Below are positions 6,701-10,814 of a stretch of 14,075 nucleotides of DNA, piece after piece. The stretch is from Baffinella frigidus (lineage: Eukaryota > Cryptophyceae > Cryptomonadales > Baffinellaceae), in assembly GCA_026770585.1 (NCBI GenBank), contig MU646483.1, forward strand, positions 340,294 through 354,368. Reading direction: 5' to 3'. A model generated the notes under the pieces. The model worked only from the letters and a program-made list of their open reading frames with translations, had not been told where the DNA came from and did no database searches. The stretch's first letter is position 1. Every line of letters starts with the position of its first letter. The translations under genes were made by a program, and so were the position numbers.

Positions 6701-9688
6701 TAGGATTTTGGGTTCAGGGGTTAGAGTTAGGGGCTTAGGGTTTAGGGTTTAGGGATTAGGGATGCGGGATTGGGGTTTATGGTGTAGGGCTGCATCCACC
6801 GGAAAAAGAGAGAGACAAAATGACTCCACTGGGCGACAGACCGTGATCACTACCAACCGCCATGTAAGCACCCCCACCGAGGCTGGCGAAATACGCTTGC
6901 TGTACATTAGCCGAAAGCAGCGCTCAACCAAGACCGCGGCAGAATGGCTCCGTGCCATCCCACCGACTGTCAACGCCAACTTCCTGGTTGGTCCACACTC
7001 GGCAACTTCCTGGTTGGTCGACAAAAGTGCGAGTCTCGTCCCCCGCTCACAGACTGTTCCCCTACTGTGGGGCGAGAGAAGTGCTAGCTCGGATCCACTT
7101 TAGAGTTCAGGACGGGTTAAGTTGACAGCGGAGGGCGCGACCTTGTCGGTTAGGAGGACGAGACGGCCGTCGAATCACGTCCACTTTAGAGTTCAAAGTG
7201 GGTTAAGTTGACAGAGGAGGGCGGTAGGGTTTTGGTTTTGGGCGACCTCATCTCAAATCAACACTTCAGAAGTCGTTTTCCTAAAGCCAATTCCCCTACA
7301 AAATTCGTCTTTTTGTTTACTCTCGCATACGTTGACGTAAGTTGACGAATTTGTAGGGGAACTGACTAGGAAAACGACTTCCAGCAGTCTGTATTTGAGA
7401 TAAGACCTTGTTGGTGAGGAGGACGAGAAGGCCTTCGAATCCCGTCCACTTTAGAGACCAGAACGGGTTAAGTTGACAGAAGAGGGCGGTAGGGTTTAGG
7501 GTTTAGGTGACCTTATCAGTGAGCAGGACGAGAAGGCCGTCGAACCCCCCCGCCATCCGCTTCCTGGTTTGAGAGATGATATTCAACGCGATAAGTCACT
7601 TCGCGGTTGAAAGTGGTCTGTGTTCGCAGCAGGGAGCCACTCTGGTGTTTTGCGACGGGAGAGAATGAATGCCTCACAAGTCTTGGTACCAAAAGGTGTC
7701 TACGAACTATATGAAAGAAAGACGGGGGTGGATGTTTGCGTGTGAACCACTTCGCAGCGACCGAGGACCTTTTCGCCTTAAAATCAAGGTGAAATTCCGG
7801 TTAGGTTAGAGGGCAATGGGTAAATTCTAGTACAAATCGATCAGATGGACTGTATCCGCGAAGCCCCCGGTGGCTGCTAAGTGGGAGGAGCGTGCACGTC
7901 TTCCAACGTCGGGTGCAAACACATGGCGTTGAAACAAGGCCGTGAAAACAGACACTGGCTAGCTCTGTCTCAGACTATTTGGGCTCATCGATTTGGCGAG
8001 CCCGGGCTCGTTCCGCATGCCGACTTGAGAATAGTCGGTGAACCCGAGTGAGGCAGCGCTAGGAGGTAGAGAGGCCGAGGGTGTATACGGGTTTCGGGTT
8101 TCGGGTTTTGGGTTTCGGGTTTCGTGTTTAGGGTTTCGGGTTTAGGGTTTAGGGTTTAGGGTTTCGTGTTTCGTGTTTCGTGTTTCGTGTTTCGTGTTTC
8201 TGGTTTCGGGTTTCGGGTTTCGGGTTTCGGGTTTCGGGTTTCGGGTTGGCACTCACCGGAGCTCCTCGGCGGGGATGGGCGAATCCGCGCTGGGGTATAT
8301 CTCGACCTGGGTAGGGAGGCGAACTGTGTCAACATCCACCAGCCACCCGAAGATTCCCACATCGGGATATGTTACCTGTAGTAAATTTCACGACTGAACC
8401 CTGAGGGCTTAGTCCGGGGAGGTGGGGGGGGGGGTTACTCAACTCCACCCCGATCTGGTTGACTTGGGGTGGTTGGTGGATGCATGACAGCCTCGCTATT
8501 GACCACCTGACCTCGAGCGTTTGCATCTTGATCATTGGCATGCTTCACACTCCTCCTCGAACACGAGCGAGGCTCGCACCCGTGCCATCAAAATTCGAGA
8601 TCGCACATCAACCATACCGAAAAATATCTTGGCTGTGTTGGAAGATCTAAACCCGAAACCCGAAACCAGGGCAGTGAGAAGACGGTGCGGAACTGGCGAC
8701 GGAGACAGACGCTCACACGCACCCGGTGCTCGACAAATTGGATGACGCAGAGGCGCGGAGCATGCACACGCGAAAAGAAAGACGCGCGTGAATGTCTGCG
8801 TGCGAAAGATTTTGAGGAAAGAATGCCCCCCCGGTAGGTGGGAGCACTTGTTCTTTTCTTGATTACTCCCAAGAGATGAGTGATCCGAAAATCTATGAGC
8901 CTCAAGACGAGCCCGCCTCGGTACTGTGGGAGTCCTCAACAGCCAACGGTAAGGTGGCAGCACACCTTCATCTGGGAACATGTTTGATTTAAATAAAATG
9001 GCCTATCAAACCGGATGCTGGCCCCACTTGAATTTAATTAGGGCCCTAATTAACCTTCGTCCAACTCCTATGAACATTTAGGGATCCGTTTTCTTTCAGA
9101 TTAAACATGTCCCCGGATGAACCTCGAGGTTGGGCGCCTCCCGCAGCATCTTGAGCGCCACCTCCGGGAGGGAACGTGTCACCTGCCGCGAGAGACGAGA
9201 CTCTAACAGTGTCACTCTATTCTAGTGTCACGCAAATGGCGGCGGCGGAAGAAATCGGGAGGGGGTTCGCGTGGAGGTTTGGCTGGCAGATTCGGGAAGA
9301 GCGCGTGAAATGGGGAAAGGGGCGGACCAGCACGCGGAACGGCTTGGCGGAACCCGAGAAGGGCCTGTGAGAGCCCAGGGTGCAGCCAGTGTCAGTTTAG
9401 CGGATGGATCGTGACAGGGTCTGGAGGCATCCAAAAGAGGCATAACAGAAGGGCGCAGGAAGCAGGACTCAGAAAAAATACTGATCCAACATTCCCCTGG
9501 AAAACGCACCTGCGCTGCTGCCCGGAGGAGGCGGCGGCCGGCAGTACGTTCGCATCTCCCGCTGCAGAGGCCCAGGCGGACTCCATCACTGCGCTGCGTG
9601 ACCCGAAACGGAGGGGCGTCGTTGCAGAGGCGGGGTATGCGGGAGTTGCACGGAGGCAGCGGAGGGTCAGAGTGGAGAAGCGGCGCAT
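204..9688 (-). CDS. GRHPR: glyoxylate/hydroxypyruvate reductase, GRHPR type (13 exons; C-terminus beyond left edge)
   Basis: NAD(P)H-dependent D-2-hydroxyacid dehydrogenase that reduces hydroxypyruvate to D-glycerate and glyoxylate to glycolate. Thirteen exons read right to left join in phase at GT..AG junctions. Motifs in order: a basic presequence; [13 protein letters not shown] at the N-terminus; [41 protein letters not shown]; the GRHPR-specific [13 protein letters not shown]; the Rossmann motif VGFGRIGQ (GxGxxG); [35 protein letters not shown] with the substrate-binding Arg; and [11 protein letters not shown] with the catalytic Glu. The catalytic His of ILPH is split by the last intron (CA at the end of exon 13). 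Exons 2-13 encode about 283 residues; the family is about 325 long, so roughly 40 C-terminal residues lie outside. The presequence suggests organelle import, compartment unresolved. Family assignment is firm; cofactor and substrate preference are not visible. Exon 1 is the least certain part. Confidence 0.93.
447..470 (-). repeat. 5' echo of exon 13
   Basis: Repeats the acceptor CGCAG and the first exon codons (NGDIAG) with synonymous changes ATT/ATC and GGT/GGG. It lies upstream of the true exon in intron 12. Confidence 0.8.
736..824. repeat. GT and GA microsatellites
   Basis: Perfect GT dinucleotide run passing into GTAT units, then an interrupted GA run. Inside intron 12. Confidence 0.95.
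929..1015 (-). CDS. GRHPR: GRHPR exon 12
   Basis: Encodes [16 protein letters not shown], then [12 protein letters not shown]. The Arg in NATRG is the conserved substrate-binding Arg of the family. Acceptor GGCAG; donor GTACCC inside a run of C on the sense strand. The split Lys codon (AA plus G) is completed by exon 13. Confidence 0.94.
1113..1425. repeat. imperfect direct repeat pair in intron 11
   Basis: A segment of about 60 bp beginning GGGAGCAACACGATACAC at 1113 recurs near 1361, with shared CTACACACT and GCACTGT blocks. The copies flank the 5' echo of exon 12. The rest of intron 11 (1016-1868) is unassigned apart from the echoes. Confidence 0.75.
1180..1218 (-). repeat. 5' echo of exon 12
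   Basis: 39-nt copy of the acceptor and first 11 codons of exon 12 (compare 982-1020), offset 198 bp, two mismatches, both synonymous (CAG/CAA, CTG/TTG). It lies upstream of the exon. Confidence 0.9.
1716..1760 (-). repeat. 3' echo of exon 11
   Basis: Copy of the last 15 codons of exon 11, still reading [14 protein letters not shown], followed by a GTGGTT donor. Four of the six changed codons are synonymous. It lies about 150 bp downstream of the exon. Confidence 0.9.
1869..1975 (-). CDS. GRHPR: GRHPR exon 11
   Basis: Encodes [20 protein letters not shown], then [15 protein letters not shown] and two bases of Arg. This is the family segment AEFVxxxELxxxSDFVVVxCxLTPxTxGLxN. Acceptor GGCAG, donor GTCAGA. 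The Arg codon is completed by the first base of exon 12. Its acceptor end is amplified upstream in 124-bp tandem copies. Confidence 0.93.
1952..2227 (-). repeat. 124-bp tandem repeat carrying the exon 11 acceptor
   Basis: Two full units (period 124 bp; starts at 1952, 2076) and a truncated third from 2200. Each contains the exon 11 acceptor and first codons (GTCGGGGCAGAGTTCGTGAG on the minus strand). Only the lowest-coordinate copy continues into exon 11. 124 is not a multiple of three, so the apparent ORFs across it are fortuitous. Confidence 0.95.
2352..2402 (-). repeat. distal 5' echo of exon 11
   Basis: 51-nt diverged copy of the exon 11 start that still reads [18 protein letters not shown], with an AG before it. 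Four of six codon changes are synonymous. It lies about 430 bp upstream of the exon. Confidence 0.88.
2468..2515. repeat. 9-bp tandem repeat
   Basis: Five or so units of CATGTCAC with small changes. Short and imperfect; in intron 10. Confidence 0.85.
2688..2875. mobile_element. decayed fold-back element
   Basis: The left end GAATGCTAGAGG matches the reverse complement of the right end CCTCCAGCATTC, with weaker pairing inward (TTAAAAGTGGGTG against the opposite arm). It contains the same GGTCACGTAAC motif seen in the 4498-4709 element. No coding capacity. Confidence 0.55.
3305..3515. repeat. degenerate telomere-like array
   Basis: About 210 bp of TTTATGG, TTTTAGG and TTTAGGG units on the plus strand. 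It starts six bases after the exon 10 donor on the sense strand. Interstitial, since coding exons of one gene lie on both sides. Confidence 0.97.
3521..3562 (-). CDS. GRHPR: GRHPR exon 10 (42 nt)
   Basis: Encodes [14 protein letters not shown], equivalent to FLYTGRQPRPQEAAE after the Rossmann helix. Acceptor CTCAG, donor GTCGCC, phase 0 at both ends. The intron head passes into CCCTAAA repeats after six bases. Reading through gives a stop three codons later, which is why the segment looks like a terminal exon if taken alone. Confidence 0.86.
3600..3826. repeat. degenerate short-repeat region in intron 9
   Basis: Recurring GTGCACCCT and AAGCGAGGGT motifs. The latter resembles the intron head after exon 9 (sense GTCGGTCAACCCTCGCG), so this may be a worn-down donor-side amplification. 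No exon recognised. Confidence 0.5.
3827..3974. mobile_element. MITE-like inverted-repeat element
   Basis: Ends GATCTCATGTGGAAACT and the reverse complement of AGTTTCCACATTAGATC pair over about 50 bp with mismatches. AT-rich interior against GC-rich surroundings. It lies 18 bp from the exon 9 donor. No transposase; presumed non-autonomous. Confidence 0.8.
3993..4061 (-). CDS. GRHPR: GRHPR exon 9, Rossmann motif
   Basis: Encodes [18 protein letters not shown] and AFGCT, the NAD(P)-binding GxGxxG loop and helix. Exactly 23 codons, phase 0 at both ends. The junction with exon 8 gives SST-VGIVG, as in animal GRHPR (QSTVGIIG). Acceptor GAGCAG, donor GTCGGT. Confidence 0.95.
4077..4118. repeat. 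three 14-bp units before the exon 9 acceptor
   Basis: GCTTTACAATCATT three times (one substitution in the third). On the sense strand it lies 16-57 bases upstream of exon 9, where a branch point is expected. Confidence 0.9.
4147..4170 (-). repeat. 3' echo of exon 8 (distal)
   Basis: Short copy of the CCTCTGGCTGTGCG segment (PLWLC) of exon 8, closer to the 4796-4834 echo than to the exon. No clear donor remains. Confidence 0.6.
4170..4255. repeat. telomere-like GGGTTC/GGATACA array
   Basis: Degenerate GGGTTCA and GGGTTCCGGATACA units. A similar block occurs at 4835-4935 in the same intron, each next to a copy of the exon 8 end. Confidence 0.85.
4267..4358. mobile_element. small fold-back element
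   Basis: About 90 bp with ends TTAAGTGGCG and CGCCACTTAC; the interior carries further GGGCGAATATTCGCCC symmetry. Non-coding. Confidence 0.7.
4366..4396 (-). repeat. 3' echo of exon 8 (deleted form)
   Basis: Reads GGGACGTGGTCGCCCCT, then jumps to GACTCCTCCACG and a GTATCC donor. It matches exon 8 from GTWSPL to SST with the middle removed. Confidence 0.85.
4498..4709. mobile_element. fold-back element with perfect central palindrome
   Basis: Arms of about 106 bp. The outer ends CCACTCGAGGCTGGAA are near identical on both sides; the arms diverge in the middle. The innermost 42 bp (4598-4639) are a perfect palindrome centred on GAATTC. No ORF; in intron 8. The GGTCACGTTAC motif also recurs elsewhere in the window. 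Confidence 0.88.
4796..4834 (-). repeat. 3' echo of exon 8 (proximal)
   Basis: Copy of the last 39 nt of exon 8, reading [13 protein letters not shown], with a GTAACC donor. One synonymous and two replacement differences. Confidence 0.92.
4835..4935. repeat. telomere-like array in intron 8
   Basis: GGGTTCA, GGATACA and TTTAGG units interrupted by TATATTTATATTCATT-type DNA. It begins about ten bases after the exon 8 donor on the sense strand. Confidence 0.8.
4946..5073 (-). CDS. GRHPR: GRHPR exon 8
   Basis: Completes Asp, then encodes [35 protein letters not shown] and VDVHSST. The tryptophan-rich WxxWxPLWLCG segment is diagnostic for GRHPR-type enzymes among D-2-hydroxyacid dehydrogenases. 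Acceptor CACAG, donor GTATAT, phase 0 out. Copies of its 5' end lie upstream and of its 3' end downstream. It is the only internal exon here that does not begin with G. Confidence 0.95.
5091..5228 (-). repeat. duplicated acceptor segment including 5' echo of exon 8
   Basis: The exon 8 start (ACTTGACCGTGACGCTG with a CAG before it) is repeated at 5136-5157, with one synonymous change. The intron tail GCGGAGAGCGCGTTAG at 5091 recurs at 5213. A 22-bp unit (GTGGAGAGAGTGTAC-type) is doubled at 5170-5208. Confidence 0.9.
5317..5347. repeat. short perfect hairpin
   Basis: CCCCGATCTAC and GTAGATCGGGG separated by five bases, in intron 7. Function unknown; probably part of a small fold-back. Confidence 0.75.
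5415..5536. mobile_element. MITE-like fold-back in intron 7
   Basis: AGAGCGCTTTTCGCATC pairs with GATGCGAAAAGAGCTCT; pairing continues about 45 bp inward with mismatches. Non-coding. Confidence 0.78.
5551..5619. mobile_element. short inverted repeat in intron 7
   Basis: Arms of 23 bp (ATCCGGGGAAACCTGTTTTT and its complement with one mismatch) around a 23-bp spacer. The CCCCGGAT terminus resembles the 8965-9122 element. Confidence 0.75.
5647..5681 (-). CDS. GRHPR: GRHPR exon 7 (35 nt)
   Basis: Very small exon that completes a Gly codon, then encodes [11 protein letters not shown] and the first base of Asp. The family motif is GYTPDVLTDTTAELTV. The phases (1 nt in, 1 nt out) fit exons 6 and 8 exactly. 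Acceptor GGCAG, donor GTGCGC. It would be missed by ORF-based calling. Confidence 0.9.
5757..5894 (+). mobile_element. MITE family copy 1
   Basis: One of three related elements here (others at 7747-7884 and, inverted, 11902-12040). Shared core AGATGGACTGTATCCG and GGTGGCTGC near the right end; terminal inverted repeats of the type CCACTTAGCAGC. No ORF. It lies in intron 6. Confidence 0.88.
5903..5944 (-). repeat. 3' echo of exon 6
   Basis: Reads [11 protein letters not shown] and keeps a GG|GTGCTT donor like the exon's own. CGC/CGG is synonymous, ATC/GTC is Ile to Val. About 270-310 bp downstream of exon 6. Confidence 0.93.
6008..6050. repeat. CCCTCAA repeats in opposite orientation
   Basis: Four CCCTCAA-like units on the plus strand: the only clear telomere-like stretch in this gene whose G-rich strand is the sense strand. 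Confidence 0.8.
6215..6266 (-). CDS. GRHPR: GRHPR exon 6
   Basis: Completes Gly from exon 5 and encodes [16 protein letters not shown] plus two bases of Gly (family: SVGxDHxDxxxxKxRGIRVG). Acceptor CGCAG, donor GTGCTC. A 42-nt copy of its 3' end with donor lies about 300 bp downstream. Confidence 0.9.
6312..6529. repeat. telomere-like array filling intron 5
   Basis: About 215 bp of degenerate TTTAGGG units that make up most of the 271-bp intron 5 and stop eight bases from the exon 5 donor. Confidence 0.96.
6538..6601 (-). CDS. GRHPR: GRHPR exon 5
   Basis: Encodes [21 protein letters not shown] and one base of Gly. This matches the family's VDAxxLDAAGxxLKVISTMSVG strand-turn. Acceptor CCTAG, donor GTGCGC. 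Both flanking intron ends are degenerate telomere-like repeats, so this 64-nt exon is an island inside about 480 bp of them. Confidence 0.92.
6603..6787. repeat. telomere-like array before exon 5
   Basis: Degenerate TTTAGGG and TTTGGGG units forming the 3' end of intron 4. On the sense strand they give a CCCTAAACCCTAG run that directly supplies the exon 5 acceptor. At 6792-6802 an 11-nt GTGGATGCAG match to the exon 5 start is a possible weak 5' echo. Confidence 0.94.
7142..7174 (-). repeat. 3' echo of exon 4 (distal)
   Basis: Reads [11 protein letters not shown] with a GTCGCG donor. Four of five codon differences from exon 4 are synonymous. Confidence 0.92.
7249..7403. mobile_element. MITE-like insertion with 5-bp target duplication
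   Basis: Ends CATCTCAAAT and ATTTGAGATAA. The arms pair for about 57 bp (for example GTCGTTTTCCTA and CCCCTACAAA.TTCGTC). Flanked by GACCT on both sides, which the other two triplication units have only once. Non-coding. Confidence 0.87.
7407..7439 (-). repeat. 3' echo of exon 4 (proximal)
   Basis: Reads [11 protein letters not shown] with a GTCTTA donor, immediately followed on the sense strand by the inserted element. Confidence 0.92.
7512..7563 (-). CDS. GRHPR: GRHPR exon 4
   Basis: Completes the Arg codon from exon 3, then encodes [17 protein letters not shown], the conserved 'GADGLLCLLTDKVD' region. Acceptor CCAG, donor GTCACC, phase 0 out. Two diverged copies of the last 33 nt plus donor lie downstream. 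This copy is chosen as the exon because only it has an acceptor that keeps phase with exon 3 and the full KRMAGG lead-in. Confidence 0.85.
7747..7884 (+). mobile_element. MITE family copy 2
   Basis: Ends CCACTTCGCAGCGACCGAGG and GGTGGCTGCTAAGTGG; core matches the copies at 5757 and 11902. In intron 3. Confidence 0.9.
8089..8247. repeat. TTTCGGG/TTTCGTG telomere-like array
   Basis: About 160 bp of GGGTTTCGGGTTTCG with TTTAGGG and TTTCGTG variants, starting ten bases after the exon 3 donor on the sense strand. Confidence 0.96.
8257..8306 (-). CDS. GRHPR: GRHPR exon 3
   Basis: Encodes [16 protein letters not shown] plus two bases of an Arg codon completed by exon 4. It corresponds to the family segment EVEVWPSDEPIPREEL. 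It has the best consensus donor in this gene (GTGAGT). A TTTCGGG-type array starts within ten bases of the donor. Confidence 0.9.
8307..8964 (-). other. body of intron 2, no feature recognised
   Basis: About 650 bp without family resemblance in any frame. A short CACCAACCACCCC-type inverted pair (about 8330 and 8470) is the only structure noticed. Confidence 0.6.
8965..9122. mobile_element. fold-back element bordering the exon 2 donor
   Basis: CCTTCATCTGGGAACATGTT pairs with AACATGTCCCCGGATGAACC. The interior is AT-rich (TTTAAATAAAATGG, GAATTTAATTAGGG). Its right terminus coincides with the GT donor of intron 2. Confidence 0.82.
9123..9182 (-). CDS. GRHPR: GRHPR exon 2
   Basis: Twenty codons, phase 0 at both ends, acceptor GGCAG, donor [22 protein letters not shown] matches the family's N-terminal strand and helix (the VFVTRRIP region of animal GRHPR). 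The donor GT lies on the terminal inverted repeat of a fold-back element that begins the following intron. Confidence 0.88.
9506..9688 (-). CDS. GRHPR: GRHPR exon 1, presequence
   Basis: Starts at an ATG followed by [19 protein letters not shown]: rich in Arg, Ser, Thr and Ala and without acidic residues over the first 35 positions, as in mitochondrial or plastid import signals. It ends after SSGQQRRC at a GTTTTC donor, which keeps phase 0 with exon 2 and gives [11 protein letters not shown]. An alternative GTGCGT donor four bases earlier would create a stop at the junction, so I rejected it. An ATG 35 codons upstream is in frame but lies in AT-rich, non-coding-looking DNA. No homology supports the presequence itself. 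Confidence 0.6.
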
Positions 9689-10641
9689 CAGGTGCGTCTC
9701 TTTCCCCCAGCCAAAACGAATCTCTTGTTCGTAGCCGAAACTCCTTTGAGATATTTTGGATTTTGAGATAAGATTTTGATTTTGATTTTTCAAAAAATCG
9801 ATTTCCTCTTGCCTGTTATCTCTTCAATCAAAAGTCAACTGCATCAGGGAACCTGCCCACAATCTAAAGTGAACTGGTCTCGTCAAAAAAATCTAAAATC
9901 CTTAAATATTTTAAAATCCTTAAATCTTCATTTCGTCTCCCATCAATTCGCCACCCCCAAACTTTCTCGGGCGAATTTTGACCCCCTCCATGAAATGTAC
10001 CTGAGAAATTGTGGGGGGTGCAAATGGGGACGAAAGGAACACCCTTGGGAAAACGGAGGAAAAGGAACCTTGACGTATCTCCCGAAGTCGTCGACGGGAC
10101 AGAGGCGAGGCACCCGCTCCCGCGCCTTGCTTCAGCAGAACACCACACGTCAGCAGTGCCCTGTCTGCTGCTCACTTGGAGCGGGTGGATTTTTGGCGGG
10201 TGGACAGTAGGTGGAGTGGTGCAGAGATAAAAGATATGCATTAGTCTCAAAGCGACTCACAGAGGGGTACAACCCACCTGGACGGGCGGGCCATAGGCGG
10301 TTAGGACGAGGGACGGCACTAGCCTGGTCAGGGCCGCTGAAATCCCGCGTCTATGCCCTGCTCCGTCCCGGCTGCTGCGTGATACCAACCTGGGTCTGGT
10401 CTGTTTGTTCCAGGATCCGGGATCCTGGCGACCCACCTGCAACACCGGTGGGCGCTGCACTACAAACCTGCGACCCCCACGAATCCCGCTCGCATCTCTC
10501 TGGGCGCGCACCCACCTTGTTGGCCCTTACACGACCCGACGTGCCACCTGCACTCTTCCGCAGACGCTCTGTGGCTTGTCTGCAGAGGTAACCATCTGTT
10601 AACTCGTGGCTATTCGCAGGTTTTGGAGCTGACAAGCGACC
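9689..10641. promoter_or_regulatory. divergent intergenic region shared by both genes
   Basis: About 950 bp between the two start codons. It is AT-rich at 9745-9800 and 9880-9945. An ATAAAAG box lies at about 10226 on the plus strand and a perfect 19-bp palindrome at 10410-10428. A TATTCGCAG just before the GOGAT ATG could be a 5' UTR acceptor. No other gene recognised. Promoter role is inferred from position only. Confidence 0.5.
10410..10428. repeat. 19-bp perfect palindrome
   Basis: CCAGGATCC, one base, GGATCCTGG, inside the divergent region. Confidence 0.9.
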
Positions 10642-10814
10642 ATGCTGCGGTCCTCGAGGCGCGCCGCCGGCGCGGCCTCGCCGGTCGCTCGCGTCAAGCT
10701 TCTTGGCAGCCCGAAGGTCGGAACACTCTCAGGGAAACTGCGCCTGGGTTGCAGCGCTGCCTCGAATCGCGTCCAGCTCGCGAAATGCTCTGTTGTGCTT
10801 AAGGCGAGAAAGAA
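10642..10814 (+). CDS. GOGAT exon A, presequence
   Basis: Opens MLRSSRRAAGAASPVARVKL: basic, Ala/Ser rich, no acidic residue in 58 codons, as in organelle presequences. It ends AA before a consensus GTGAGC donor, so phase 2 matches exon B (one base in, giving Lys). A GTCGGA donor at 10717 is an alternative that would fit only a shorter exon B. The 58-codon frame is short and easily overlooked. Confidence 0.65.

Larger units (their letters stand above)
7088..7550 (-). repeat. triplicated donor segment of exon 4
   Basis: Three units of about 100 bp. Each has the exon 4 end plus donor, then CTGTCAACTTAACCC and CTCTAAAGTGGAC-type sequence. The unit at 7446-7550 carries the true exon. The middle one is split by an inserted element. 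Confidence 0.9.

Noticed and set aside
6312-6787. Chromosome end
   Set aside because: Arrays are degenerate and have exons of one gene on both sides, so they are interstitial.
7142-7439. Echoes of exon 4 as separate true exons
   Set aside because: They encode the same residues as exon 4 and lack an acceptor that would keep phase; including them would duplicate [11 protein letters not shown].
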